A stretch of DNA of 64,000 bases from Chamaelirium japonicum (Eukaryota; Streptophyta; Magnoliopsida; Liliales; Melanthiaceae): assembly GCA_947650365.1 (NCBI GenBank), contig OX393553.1:67429716-67493715 (forward strand), in the 5' to 3' direction. The notes under the pieces are model-generated. The model was not told the DNA's origin. It was given only the letters and a program-made list of their open reading frames with translations, and did no database searches. Within the stretch, counting starts at the first letter, position 1; the number at the start of each line of letters is the position of its first letter. Shown one piece after another: positions 1 through 11,003 of the stretch. A program made the translations under genes and the position numbers.

Positions 1-381
1 GGGGGGGCTGTTACAGTGAGTTGTGGGCTGCCGGAGGGGAAAGTGAGCTGCTGGTATTTTGACCCCCCAAGAAATTATGGAATTTGATAAAATTTGGTGA
101 GGTTGTTGCCTAGGATAAGATGATCAACCTCACCAATTTTCATCAAATTCCAAAACTTCTAGGGGGGTCAAATGGTCGAAGCAATTTTAACGGTGACTGG
201 GGACGGCAGAAATTGCTTCGACCAATTGACCCCCCTAGAAGTTTTGGAATTTGATAAAAATTGGTGAGGATGATCATCTTATCCTAGGCAACAACCTCAT
301 CAAATTCCATAACTTCTTGGGGGGTCAAAATACCCGCAGCTCACTTCCCCCCCCGGCAGCCCACAACTCACTATAACAGCC

Positions 382-384
<3 letters not shown>
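1..384. mobile_element. Foldback element built of nested inverted repeats
   Basis: Bases 1-187 and about 210-384 are reverse complements of each other with few mismatches, around a spacer of about 22 bases (188-209). Each arm also folds on itself: a GACCCCCC...GGAATTTGAT block and its inverted copy flank a short centre holding CCTAGGATAAGATGATCA. The whole can therefore form a large hairpin or a cluster of smaller ones. The outer end reads GGGGGCTGTTA. No coding capacity is seen. The left end may continue beyond the window, so no target-site duplication can be checked. It is a non-autonomous DNA element of foldback/MITE type; the superfamily is not determined. Confidence 0.75.

Positions 385-455
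<71 letters not shown>
385..455. repeat. (TC)n then (TA)n microsatellite
   Basis: About 53 bases of TC dinucleotides followed by 18 bases of TA. It fills the gap between the foldback element and the first base of the copia 5' LTR. Confidence 0.95.
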
Positions 456-456
<1 letters not shown>

Positions 457-619
457 GTTATGAAACGGTGGTTGCATCGGATATGGATGCCCACCGGATA
501 GAAACCCCTATCTTCATGGGATAGGAGATTTCCCCGTCTCTATCCCAACCTCCGATTATGCCTATATATAGGGGGTTAACTGGATTATAGAAAAGAGTTT
601 TTCCACAGTTTTCCCAACA
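456..619 (+). repeat. 5' LTR of the broken copia element
   Basis: It begins TGTTATGAAAC and ends CCCAACA, giving the TGTT...AACA ends usual for copia LTRs. The first about 95 bases match the sequence at 6996-7093 with few differences. A TATATATAG stretch lies inside and could have been its promoter. At 164 bp it is short for a copia LTR. Confidence 0.75.
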
Positions 620-667
620 CGTTATCAGCACGAGTGGAGAGCACAAGCCATCCGAGCTAGGCATGAC

Positions 668-712
<45 letters not shown>
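668..712. repeat. (GA)n microsatellite
   Basis: A GA-dinucleotide tract shortly after the primer-binding region of the copia element. Confidence 0.9.
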
Positions 713-714
<2 letters not shown>

Positions 715-1300
715 TCTCTCACCCGATCCGGCTTCGATCACGTGGACCCGGCCATACCGTCTGGTGCGCTCCGAGCCTCCGGCTCTCGTCCTCCCCGACT
801 CCGGCTTCGATCACGTGAACAACGTACGCCCCGAGACCTCTCTTTTCTGCCGTACCACGTCGTAGCCAGTCGGAGGCCCCTCAGACCGTGCCCAGGTCGT
901 CCGGTAACCCAGCCGGCGATTCCGCCAACCGTCCCCAGGTTTGTCGTACCATCGTCGTAGACCATCGACGATCCCGCTGACTCACCTCGAAACCCACAGC
1001 CTACCTCAGGCCAACCCCGCACGGCAATGTTGGCCATGGGCGATAGTGGCATCAGGCTCCGAGCGGCGTCCGATGGCAGCCTCTGGGCGAACCCGTTGGG
1101 ATCCAAGCGGCTTTCGACGACGAGCTTTCGGGCAAACCCATCAAGCTCCGAGCGGTGTCTGGTGGGGCTGGCTCCTACGAGCGGCATCCGGCGGGGCCTA
1201 CTCTCGAGATCGGCAGCGAGCGGCGCACGAGAACGACTGCCGACGGCGACGGATAGGGATCTCAGAAATCTCGATTAGATTCCGGTTCAATCGGAGAAGA
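715..1300. other. GC-rich block of unknown origin in the copia leader
   Basis: This stretch of about 590 bases is much richer in G+C than the AT-rich element around it. It has overlapping open frames on both strands (up to 149 codons on the minus strand), as GC-rich DNA often does by chance. The translations, rich in R, P, S and G, resemble no family I know. It lies between the primer-binding site and the gag remnant, where copia elements usually have only a short leader. It may be leader sequence peculiar to this family or a captured host fragment; I cannot tell which. Confidence 0.4.
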
Positions 1301-1374
1301 TGAACAGTATTCATCTGTTTGGGTTTTTAAAACCCGATTACAACCGGACCCGTCAACCATTTGTAATGGCTAAA

Positions 1375-1560
1375 CCTGACCCGACTGCATAGACAGACCC
1401 GACCCGACTATATTAGCATAGAACCGACTGTATTATGCAGACCCGACTGCATTATGCAGATCCGGCCCAACTGTGGTTAATACGGAACCCAACCTGATTA
1501 TGGTTAATACGGAACCCGACCCGACTGTGGTTAATACAAACCCGACCCATTAAAGTCTGT
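1375..1560. repeat. Degenerate short tandem repeat (ACCCGACTG units)
   Basis: Units of about 20-25 bases built on ACCCGACTG plus TGCAGA or GGTTAATAC recur about seven times. It is noncoding and lies inside the copia element. Confidence 0.6.
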
Positions 1561-2089
1561 ATGCATTCGCATATATGTTACTGTCTGATTTAATCTAGAC
1601 TATCAGTTCCATCCTGTGATTGTGAGACTGATCTTAGCCCGATCTGATTGATCCAAGAATGGATCTTAACTATTTGAATCGTTCCGAGCACATCGATACG
1701 GTCAGATTTTGCTATTTCATACATATTATTTAAATGTTTAACTGTTTAGCCCCTAAGGGATCAATACGTGATATCTATTTTTACAAATAAGGACAGAATT
1801 ATCCTTAATTGTAACAGACTTTATACGGTACATATATCTTGTGTTTTCTTACAAGCCATGTGCATAATATGTCATTTTCTTCATTAGTTGTACTTAGATA
1901 ATTAGTACCTTTTAGAAAAGCTTGGCAAGGCGCATGACGGTTCCATAGAACCCGCTCTACCTTGGTAAGTGGTTTCTTAAAGGACCCTATTAATACCCAG
2001 TATTAATAGGCTTTGTCCATGATATGTCAATTATTTTCTATAAAATGTCTCTTTATACCCATGTGATGAATATGATAATCATAGTAATT

Positions 2090-2160
2090 AATGAATATAT
2101 GAACATGCGTGCATATATGAATATATGAACATGCGTGCATATATGAATATATGACTATGG
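2090..2160. repeat. Short tandem repeat, about 28-bp unit
   Basis: Two near-identical copies of a unit containing ATATGAACATGCGTGCAT, followed by a partial third. AT-rich noncoding part of the copia element. Confidence 0.75.
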
Positions 2161-2339
2161 TTAAGATAAATATGAAGAATGAATATATGAGCATAGTAGA
2201 TCATGTAGATCTCTGAAAGGCACTCAAATAACACTATGATCACTATAAGATGATTACTTTGCCTACAGCAAAGAGCGAATCAATAAAACACTCTCTACCT
2301 TCCACCCAAATAATATCATTCTACAAAAACAATACAGGG

Positions 2340-2530
2340 GGATGAAGTACCAGAAGTACTTAGAACTCATAGAAGTTCTCCTGGTCGCTGAAGAACATAA
2401 TACCCTACTGATAAAGAATCATAATTCTACACCCACTAGATCATTGACATTGCCAAAAGCAAACGCCAATGATTTCTACCGAGATAGTGGGAGAGGCAGA
2501 GGAAGGAGAGGTGGAAGACACGACTGAGGA
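2340..2530 (+). pseudogene. gag remnant of the broken copia element
   Basis: The translated fragment has the pattern seen in plant copia gag C-termini: a leucine-rich ELIEVLLVAEEHN-type stretch, then a lysine-asparagine-histidine segment, then an RGRGRRGGR tract. The upstream part of gag is not recognisable. Broken. Confidence 0.65.
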
Positions 2531-2814
2531 GGGCGCAATAACTACCCTAGAAGAGATAGAAACCACCCTGGAAGAGGTGGATACCAAAATAATCCTAGAA
2601 GAGATGATTATTATGGTCCTAGAAAGGACACTTGTCTAGAAACTACCGTGCCAGTAAACATAAGAAAAGAATGAGTGACCTGAAAATTGCTAGAAGTAGA
2701 CTGATGCGCTGAAGACATCGTATCTGGAAAGTTTATATTACTTCGATGAGTTAAACAATGGCACATTAGATCCCTGAACCTTAGGATCTCTGAAGATTTT
2801 AGTTTTTTTTATTA

Positions 2815-2985
2815 TTATTCTGTCAGACATTGCTCAGTAGTTTTTATTTCCTGTCAGATATTACTCAGTAGTCTTTATTTCCTGTCAGACATTGCTCGGT
2901 AGTTTTTATTTCCTGTCAGATATTGCTCATAGTCTTTATATTCTGTCAGATATTGCTTAGTAGCTTTTATATTCAGTTGGGCATT
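2815..2985. repeat. Tandem repeat of about 32 bp between gag and pol
   Basis: About five imperfect copies of a unit built on CTGTCAGATATTGCTCAGTA plus a T-rich tail, in the spacer ahead of the protease region. No open frame spans it. Confidence 0.8.
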
Positions 2986-3089
2986 ATCAATTCATATTAT
3001 CATTCTAGTTAATATAGTTAGAAATTGTGTTAGTAAGTTTTATCATTGATAATTCTCTTTTGGTATTTATTGATTCATATAATTTATCA

Positions 3090-6000
3090 TTTAGGAATGA
3101 TGACCAACTGTGAAGAGATTTGCCTGATAGATAGCGCAGCAACGTATACCATACTGAAACACAGAAAATTCTTTATAAATCTTGAATATAATTCACGTAT
3201 GGTTACTACAGTGGCTGGCCCTATTCACATAGTTGCAGGGTCCGGAAGAGCTCATATTCTTTTACCTAATTGTACTCATTTGCTAATTAAGGATGCTCTA
3301 TACTCGGAAAATTTCAGAAGAAATTTACTGAGTTTCAAAGACATCCGAGCAAATGGATATCATTTAGAAACTACAAATAAAGGCAATCTAGAATACCTCT
3401 GCATCATATCTAAGAATGGAGAGCATATTTCCATACTAGAAAATTTTTCAACCCTATCTTTAGGGTTATATTTTACCCACATTGGGGTTATGGAATCCTA
3501 TGCCACCCACTTAAACCAGAAGTTCACCAATCCTGTAGATTTGGTACTTTGGCATGATAGATTAGGTCACCCAGGGTCAGGTATGCTTAGAAAGATCATT
3601 TACAATTTCTATGGTCATTCTCTTAGCAATCAAAGTCTTACTTTTCCAAATGACCATTTTTGTGACCCATGTCCCCAAGGAAAGTTTATCACTAGACATT
3701 CTTTTCATAAAATAGAGACAGAATCACCTATCTTCCTGCAGAGGGTTCAAGGTGATATATGTGGTCCTATACACCCTCCTAGTGGTCCATTTAGATATTT
3801 TATGGTCCTAATAGATGCATCCACTAGATGGTCCGATGTGAGTCTCCTATCCACTAGAAATTTAGCATTTACTAGATTATTATCCTAAATAATCAAACTC
3901 AGAGCTAGTTTTCCTGATAACCCAATCAAATCTATCCGATTGGATAATCCAGCTGAATTCTCTTCTAAAATCTTCAATGACTTATGTACATCCATAAGAA
4001 TAGAAGTTGAACATTCTATCCCCCATATTCATACCCAGAATAGTCTTATTGAAGCTTTTATCAACTGCTTGCAGTTAATAGCTAAACCATTACTCTTACA
4101 ATCTAGACTTTCAATTTTTGCATGGGGCATACTATCTTGCATGTTGCTAGTCTTGTTAGACCTAGACCTACTTCATACCATAATTTTTCTCCTGCACAAC
4201 TTGTGTCAGGTATCCAGCCAAATATATCTCATCTTAGAAAATTTGGATATGCTGTACAGGTCCCTATTCCCCCTCCAAATAGAACTAAGATGAGTCTCAA
4301 ACATATATTGGGGATTTATATCGGTTTTGACTCACCTTCAATCATAAGATTCTTAGAACCCTTAACCGGTGATCTATTTACTGCTAAATTTGCAGATTAT
4401 CATTTCGATGAGACAGTCTTCTCGATATTAGGGGGAGATAAAGAAGTTTCTAGGCAACGACCTGTTCCCAAAAAACGGCGTAAATTATCATGGAATACTT
4501 CCACTATATCTCATCTAGATCCCAGATCTCCCCAATGCGAGGTAGAAGTAAAAAAGATTTTGCATTTGCAAGATATTACAAATCAATTATCTGATGCCTT
4601 CAATGATACAACTAATATAACTAAGTCGTTTGTTCCAGCCAAGAATATACCTGTAAGAATTAATATTCCAACTCTCACTAATGAAACTATTGCACGTCAG
4701 AAACGTGGCAGACCTATAGGTTCCAAATATTCAGTTCCCAGAAGAGAAAGTTGAATGAGAAATCATGCCCTAAAACTCCAAAAAAAGTTAAGGTTCCAGA
4801 AGAACATGGTCATAATGCTCCAGAAGAGATTATGGAGCATATTTTTCCAGAAGAAAATATTTCTCAACGGCCAAATTTCCCTCAAACTCCTGAAGAGGTC
4901 CCTACAGAGGTTATAGATAAGGTGCCGGTACTAAATAATAAGATCTCAATATTCCATATAAGGGATGAAATTTGGGACCGAAAGGAAATAGTCATCGATG
5001 ATATATTTTCATACAAAGTAGCTACTGAAATAACAAAGTGCGATGATGAAGATAATGAACCACGTAGTATATATAAATGTCAACATAGAACTAATTGGCC
5101 AAAATGGAGAGAAGTTATTCAAGCTGAACTTGAATCTCTCAAGAAACGTAGAGTATTTGGACCTATAGTACGAACACCAAATAACGTAAACCCTGTAGGT
5201 TTCAAATGGGTATTTGTAAGAAAAAGAAATAAAAATAATAAAATCGCTAGATATAAAGCAAGGCTTGTAGCCCAGGGATTCTTGCAGAAACCCGAGATTG
5301 ATTATGAAGAGACATATTCTCCTGTTATGGATATAGTTGCATTTAGATATCTCATTAGTCTTACAGTTTCTGAAAAACTAAAGATGAGACTAATGGATGT
5401 CGTAACGGCATACCTATACGGGAACCTAGACATAAATATTTATATGAAAGTCCCAAAAAGATTCAAGTTGCCTGAAGCAACATTAAAGAGTGTGCACTCG
5501 ATAAAACTAAGATGAACATTGTACGGCCTGAAGCAATCTGGAAGGATGTGGTACAATCGCCTTAGTGAATACTTGTCTAGGGAAGGTTATAAGAATAATC
5601 CCATATGCCCATGCGTTTTCATAAAAAAATCAAAAAATAGATTTACAATAATTACAGTTTATGTGGATGACATAAACTTGATTGAGACTTCTAAAGAACT
5701 CAAGAAAATTTTTGATTATCTAAAAAGGGAGTTTGAAATAAAAAAACTCGGTGATACTAAGTTTTATCTTGGCTTGCAGATCGAGCGTAACTCTAGTGGG
5801 ATTTTAGTACATCAATCTTTATATATTGAAAATTTGTTAAAAAAATTTAATATGGATAAATGTCACCCACCCATGATAGTTAGACCTCTTGATGTTCATA
5901 AATATCCATTTAGATCTAAAGAGGAACATGAAACTATTCTTGGTTCTGAAAAATCGTATTTAAGTACTATTTGTGCTTTATTGTATTTAGCTCAGTGTGT

Positions 6001-6600
6001 TAGACCAGATATATATTTTTCTATTAATCTATTGGTTAGATACAGTTCAGAAACAACTCTTAGGTATTGGAATGTAATAAAACAAATATTTAGATATTTG
6101 CAAGGAACCACTGATATGGGATTGTTTTATTCTTGTGGTACTTCTCACTTGATTGGTTATGCAGATTCTGATTTTCTCTCTGACCCCCATAAGGGTCGAT
6201 CCCAAACAGGATATGTATTTTTGAATAACAATACAGCTATTTTTTGAAGATTGACCAAACAAACACTTGTGGCCACATCATCGAACCATGCTAAAATCTT
6301 AGCCCTGTATGAAGCAAATAGAAAATGCATATGGTTGAGGTCATTTGTGCAGCACATCAGAAGCAATTGTCAGTTGACATCAGTTACCAAAGAGCCGACA
6401 GTTTTCCATAAAGATAATGTCGCATGTATTGCTCAAATTCAAACTGGCTTCATCAAAGGAGATCGGACAAAGCACATCTCACCAAAGTTTTTCTACACCC
6501 ACGAGCTTCAGAAGAAAAGGAAGATTGAAGTCAAGCAAGTACGGTCAAGCGACAATATTGTGGATCTCTTCACCAAAGCTTTTCCCAAGTCTACTTTCTA
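3090..6600 (+). pseudogene. pol remnant of the broken copia element
   Basis: Regions in order: aspartic protease core (ICLIDSAAT type) near 3120; a pre-integrase zinc-binding stretch with WHDRLGH and CDPCPQGK near 3550-3690; integrase core to about 4350; a variable linker; reverse transcriptase from about 5090 with the FKWVFVRK and KARLVAQGF signatures and a YVDD-type catalytic box near 5660; RNase H with its usual late WLR...HNV-like segment near 6330-6420. All are on the + strand and match plant Ty1/copia order. The frame is broken several times, so this is a fossil and not a functional polyprotein. Confidence 0.9.
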
Positions 6601-6602
6601 GA

Positions 6603-6995
6603 AGATGGTGTATGGCATCGGACTGTGACGGGTCAATCACCAAACAAATTGATGTAATCAGGAGGAGATATAAGCAGGGGGAGAGATGTAATAATATAAT
6701 CAGGAGGAGATATAATCAGAGGAAGAGATATAATAATGGTAATGTAATTATCAGGCGGAGGGCATCCTGAAGATGCAAATTTATGTGCGTTGTACTATTT
6801 TTCCTTTGGTATGGTTTTTTCCACAGAATTTTTCCATCAAAGGTTTTAACGAGGCAGCATTATGCTCACCCACCATAGTTCCTGAAGAACTAAGGTTGTA
6901 CACTTTTTCCTTTGATAAGATTTTTCCCACTGGGTTTTTCCATTAAAGGTTTTAATGAGGCAATCATTGATGAATGATGGTCATCCAAGGGGGAG
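6603..6995 (+). other. 3' noncoding part and purine tract of the copia element
   Basis: It contains three imperfect copies of an AGGAGGAGATATAA-like unit (about 6658-6735), then two copies of a TTTTTCC...AAAGGTTTTAA.GAGGCA block (about 6820-6965) familiar from the 3' region of plant copia elements. It ends with AAGGGGGAG directly before the 3' LTR, the expected polypurine tract. Confidence 0.7.
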
Positions 6996-7230
<235 letters not shown>

Positions 7231-7284
7231 TACAACGTAACGATATACATATAATATCACAATTAACATTGTTAAGGACAGGTG

Positions 7285-7515
7285 TAGTGGGCTGCAAGTA
7301 ATTTACCTGACCATCAAACCAACCGACCCAACCATACCAAACACTATCTCCCAAACTGACTTATATACAAGCTCGGGCAACCCGAGCATAACCCGAGTTA
7401 ACCATGTTTAGCTCGGGTTGGGCTTGGGCTAGCCAACTCCAACCAAACCTCGGGTTGGGTTGGGCTTGGGTGAAGGCTCAGGTTAACCTCCCAACCCACC
7501 CGAGTTGCAGCCATA
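7285..7515. mobile_element. Probable eroded hAT-type MITE (GGGTTGGGC family)
   Basis: It starts TAGTGGGCTGCAA and ends GAGTTGCAGCC, with GGGTTGGGCTTGGG repeats between. This resembles the better preserved element at 59498-60055. No 8-bp duplication is visible, so the limits are approximate. The next about 260 bases (7516-7780) show no feature I recognise. Confidence 0.4.
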
Positions 7516-7779
7516 TTGCTTGGTGGAGGTCAGAACTGGCTCATCAAGGCCTATATTGGATCACCCTGAATAGATATGTATCGAACAAGCATAAATTTTT
7601 GGGGGACTTTGTCATAATTTCTTTTAAGAAAACCCATTTGAGCTGAAAGATAGAAAACATTTCGGTTTTGCATTTGATCCATCCTTGAAATACCCTAGTC
7701 ACCCCCAACCACCGGTTTGGTTTTACAACCCATCCAAATGACAAAAATACCCCTATCCTATTTTATGTGGTATTCTACA

Positions 7780-7965
7780 GATTTTTGCTACAATGATTCA
7801 CTGTAGCAAAGAGTAACAATATTTACAAATTGCTATTCTAGCAAAAAATTTAAAGCAAGATTTATCTTTAAAAAATTTGCTATAGTGATTTTACTGTAGT
7901 AATTGTTTTTCTTTTACAACAAGATTTTAAAAAAAAAAAAATCCTATAGTGATTCCATCGTAGCA
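7780..7965. repeat. Cluster of GCTACAGTG/CACTGTAGC palindromes
   Basis: At least three degenerate copies of an inverted motif, TGCTAYARTG followed by 3-6 bases and CACTGTAGCA, in an AT-rich setting. The same motif recurs near 35.5-35.95 kb and 37.9-38.2 kb. Confidence 0.6.
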
Positions 7966-8071
7966 AGAGTAATAATCTGAAACGCAAAGAGTAACTATTT
8001 CTACAGCATCTGGATTCTTTATGCTTTTCTTATACAACCACATATAGGGATAGAAGGGATACTTACAATAA

Positions 8072-8282
8072 AGGGTAAATTGCACATAGACCTTTTGTAG
8101 TTTGACCAACTATCTCTTACACCCCCTTCTTGTTTAAAACCCTGCAAATACCCCCCCTATAGTTTGAAAAACCATACACGTAGGCCCCCTCTGGAGGGGC
8201 TGCAAGGGAGCACTTGTAGTGTTTTGAACATGAGGGGGTGTAAGTGATAATCGGTCAAACTACAGGCGGCCTATCCTAAAAT
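8072..8282. mobile_element. MITE-like inverted repeat element
   Basis: An arm at 8097-8126 (GTAGTTTGACC...ACACCCCC) pairs with its inverted copy at 8234-8263. Flanking TAAATTGCACATAGACC and its looser partner extend the dyad outward. It has no coding capacity. It looks like a small DNA transposon derivative; no target-site duplication was identified and the superfamily is unknown. Confidence 0.55.
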
Positions 8283-8403
8283 AAATTAGTTATAGTAGGG
8301 CTTTTCACTCAACCCAAATATTCTCTCTCCTTTAGTCAAAGCAGCTTCCACTGCCTGAATCTAAGGCTTTACCCCAAAATCCTTCAGTTATAGTAGGGTC
8401 TAT

Positions 8404-9182
8404 TTGGGTACACTCCAATTCCAGGATTCTAGGATTCTGAAAATCCAGAATCCCTAAAAAAAAGACAAAAGGCATGTTTGGATACAACCCGATCCCAAAA
8501 AGTGTTTCTGTGGAAAATCCAAAATATACTTATGAGAGCCATTTTTCTAGAGCCTAAGGCCCTGTTTGGATAGGATTCTGATTTTGGGATTCTAGGAGTC
8601 CAGAATCCCAAAAAAATGGCTCTGGAGTCTGGAGCCTCGATTTTGAGCTCCAGAAAAATGGCTCTCAGAAGTACATTTTGGGCTCTCCGCAAAAACACTT
8701 TTTGGGATCCAGTTGTATCCAAACGGACTCTTCATCTTTTTCAGGAATTATACAAAAAGCATGTTTGGATACAACCTGATCCCAAAAAGTGTTTCTGTGG
8801 AAAATCCAAAATATACTTTTGAGAGCCATTTTTCTAGAGCCTAAGGCCCTGTTTGGATAGGATTCTGATTTTGAGATTCTAGGAGTCCAGAATCCCAAAA
8901 AAATGGCTCTGGAGTCCGGAGCCTCAATTTTGAGCTCCAGAAAAATGGCTCTCAGAAGTACATTTTGGGTTCTCTGCAAAAACACTTTTTGGGATCCAGT
9001 TGTATCCAAACGGACTCTTCATCTTTTTTAGGAATTATGTGCTTCCAGAATCTAAGAATCCAGGAACCAGAGCATATCCAAAAACACACCCTATGGCTCC
9101 GAACTTTAAAATCCTTTTTTGAGACTTTGGGAATCCGGAGTCCTAGAATATCCCAGAATCAGAATCCTATCGAAACAGGTAA
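8404..9182. mobile_element. Composite element with two tandem 287-bp hairpin units
   Basis: A unit beginning GCATGTTTGGATACAACC starts at 8472 and again at 8759, giving a 287-bp period with few differences. Within each unit the first about 80 bases are the reverse complement of a block near its end (GTTGTATCCAAAC), so each unit can fold into a hairpin. The inter-arm segment carries GGCCCTGTTTGGATAGGATT, whose relatives also lie at the outer edges (8404-8450 and 9128-9182, inverted). This is a MITE, probably hAT-like by the GGCCCTGTTTGGAT ends, with an internal tandem duplication. Open frames here on both strands are a by-product of the repeats. Confidence 0.65.
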
Positions 9183-9189
9183 CCTGCCG

Positions 9190-9590
9190 CCATAATAGCT
9201 GTTATGGCCACACAATGGTCGGCCGAGTGTTTGGTGCATTGTTCACCAAGTAAAAGAGTGGACCATCGACCTTTGCAGACGTGTCCATTATACTGCCGCT
9301 AGTGGTTGAGTGGGGTTCACCGGCCGGGCCTGGGTGCATCTGACGAGTGTCATGATCAGGTCACTTTCTGGTTCAATACTATTTTCCCTTGTGATGTGAC
9401 CTATCCTATGTTTGCATCTTGCTTCACTTAAGTACAGTAACAGTCGCATGTGGAGAATTGGCACTCATTCAACTTATCGGCTCATGGCGCCGGCTTTTTT
9501 CCATTTCTCCGCTAGGGTTAGGGTTTCGTGGATGGCGATATAATGATTCCGTCGTGACTACTAAAAAATACTTTATTATATCACTATATT
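9190..9590. other. Unclassified stretch
   Basis: Mixed-composition DNA without an open frame or repeat that I can identify. It ends where the older LINE remnant begins. Confidence 0.5.
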
Positions 9591-9878
9591 AAAACATTAT
9601 CACAAGCAGGACGATTGGTACTCCTAGAGGTAATTCTTGCCACAATCCCGGTTCATGTCATGGTGGCGAGAGGTCTACCTCATGGAACTCTCCATCGACT
9701 TGAACGTGTCCGTCGAGATTTCTTTTGGGGACATAATAGTAGGGAAAGAAATCTTCATCTGTTGTCTTGGGAGCAGATCACAAATTAAAGAGAAGCGGTT
9801 TGGTTGTCGATCTTCGTATACAGAGTCTCGTGTCCCGACAACAACTCGGGATTGCGACTCTCGAATACTTATTGAACG

Positions 9879-10844
9879 TAGGGGTGGCAATCCTTGAGCG
9901 GACCCGCCAACCCAGCCCGAAGTTAGCGGGTTTGGGTTTGACCTAAACGGGTTCGGATCATAAACGGGTCGACCCGATTGATCCATTTATTTAATGGGTC
10001 AGGTTCGGGTTTGTACTTATTAGGGATGATCGTCGGTTTTGTCGATCGGTTTCGGTGTTGGTTTTGTCGGTTTTAATTTTTTTCGGTTTTCGAAAAATCA
10101 AACCGAAACCGAAACCGAAATGGTCGGTTTTTCTCGGTTCGGTGTGTCGGTTTCGGTTGATATGAGGTATGCTAGAGCTCTTGGCTCTTGAATCTTGATC
10201 GTCAGTTTGTCACAAAATAGTGGATGATTGTGTCCTTACATAATGCCAAAATGAAAGTTCAAAGCAAAATCAACCGACGTTCACTCTTTTGCAGCATTGT
10301 AGATGTAACATAATTACTTCATACTTGTACTTACTGGAAACAAAAGTATTATGGCCGTTAGGTTTATGATTTAAGGAGTCGGGTCGGTTTTTTCGGTTTC
10401 GGTTCGGTGTTCCATACTCGAGAACCGAAACCGATTAAATCGGTTTCGTCGGTTCGGTTTGTTTTCGGTTCGGTTACCTCGGTTAAATTTTGGTCGGTTT
10501 CGGTTCCGTTAGACGGTCCGGGCCGGTTTTTGCACAGCCCTAGTACTTATAACCCGACTTGACCTGCTTACCAAATGGGTCGTGCCAACCCGACCCGATC
10601 TGACCTGTCTTGACCCAACCCGACAAGTTTACATGGGTTCTGTTGGCCCGACACGACCCGACCAGTTTAATAAACAGGTTAAACGGGTCGGGTAGGGTCA
10701 ACCCGTTTATTATGCAGGTCGGGTTTGGGTTTAAGTTTTTGACCCGTTTATTAAACGGGTCGGGTTCGGGTTGGGCGTTTTGCCTTGATACTTATGTCTC
10801 AACCAGACCCGAACCCGACCCGACGCGACCCATTGCCACACCTA
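9879..10844. mobile_element. hAT MITE of the GGGTCGGG family
   Basis: Ends TAGGGGTGGCAAT and ATTGCCACACCTA are inverted repeats. The 8-bp flanks ATTGAACG (9871-9878 and 10845-10852) are identical, the target-site size of hAT transposons. The body is made of repeated GGGTCGGGTC/AACCCGACCC words and contains no transposase. It contains a second hAT MITE (10021-10542); without that element it is about 440 bp, close to its relatives at 52803-53272 and 46635-47237. Confidence 0.92.
10021..10542. mobile_element. hAT-type MITE nested in another MITE (CGGTTTTCGG family)
   Basis: It starts TAGGGATGATCG and ends GCACAGCCCTA, with identical 8-bp flanks GTACTTAT (10013-10020 and 10543-10550). Both ends are packed with CGGTTT/AAACCG words. 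The middle is ordinary AT-rich DNA. No coding capacity. The intact duplication shows that it inserted into the surrounding GGGTCGGG MITE. Confidence 0.9.
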
Positions 10845-10970
10845 ATTGAACGGAACCACTTAGGGGGCCTCATGGATCCGGGAGGAGATACAACCTTCAT
10901 TGGATGGGTGGTCTCTTTCGAAGGGAAAGAGCACCTCTGCTGGTCTTCGACGGCTGATACTAATGGTGCA

Positions 10971-10983
10971 ACGTTTGATGTCC
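10971..10983. repeat. Left target-site duplication of the full-length L1
   Basis: ACGTTTGATGTCC here recurs at 34628-34640, right after the LINE poly-A tail. The first A could belong to the tail, so the duplication is 12 or 13 bp, a normal length for L1. Confidence 0.92.
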
Positions 10984-11003
10984 AAAAATCACATTTAGAA
11001 GAG

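Larger units (their letters stand above)
9591..10983 (+). pseudogene. Older L1-type LINE remnant, left part
   Basis: From 9591 the + strand encodes a stretch after the RT core (LSQAGRLVLLEVILATIP, then VHVMVARGLPHGTLHRLERV, then FFWGH). It lines up with the younger LINE at about 33150-33300 (LLSQAGRVVMLQSVLTSIPI...LCRNFLWGHK). The copy is 5'-truncated here, carries a frameshift around 9780, and contains the hAT MITE 9879-10844. Its continuation lies on the far side of the younger LINE from 34641, because the younger LINE inserted into it. The stretch between the MITE and the younger LINE (10853-10983) has no residue-level match that I can see. Confidence 0.7.

Noticed and set aside
10785-11003. 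Upstream extension of LINE ORF1 by 73 codons
   Set aside because: Most of it lies outside the LINE's left target duplication, in the old LINE and the hAT MITE; the open frame is accidental.
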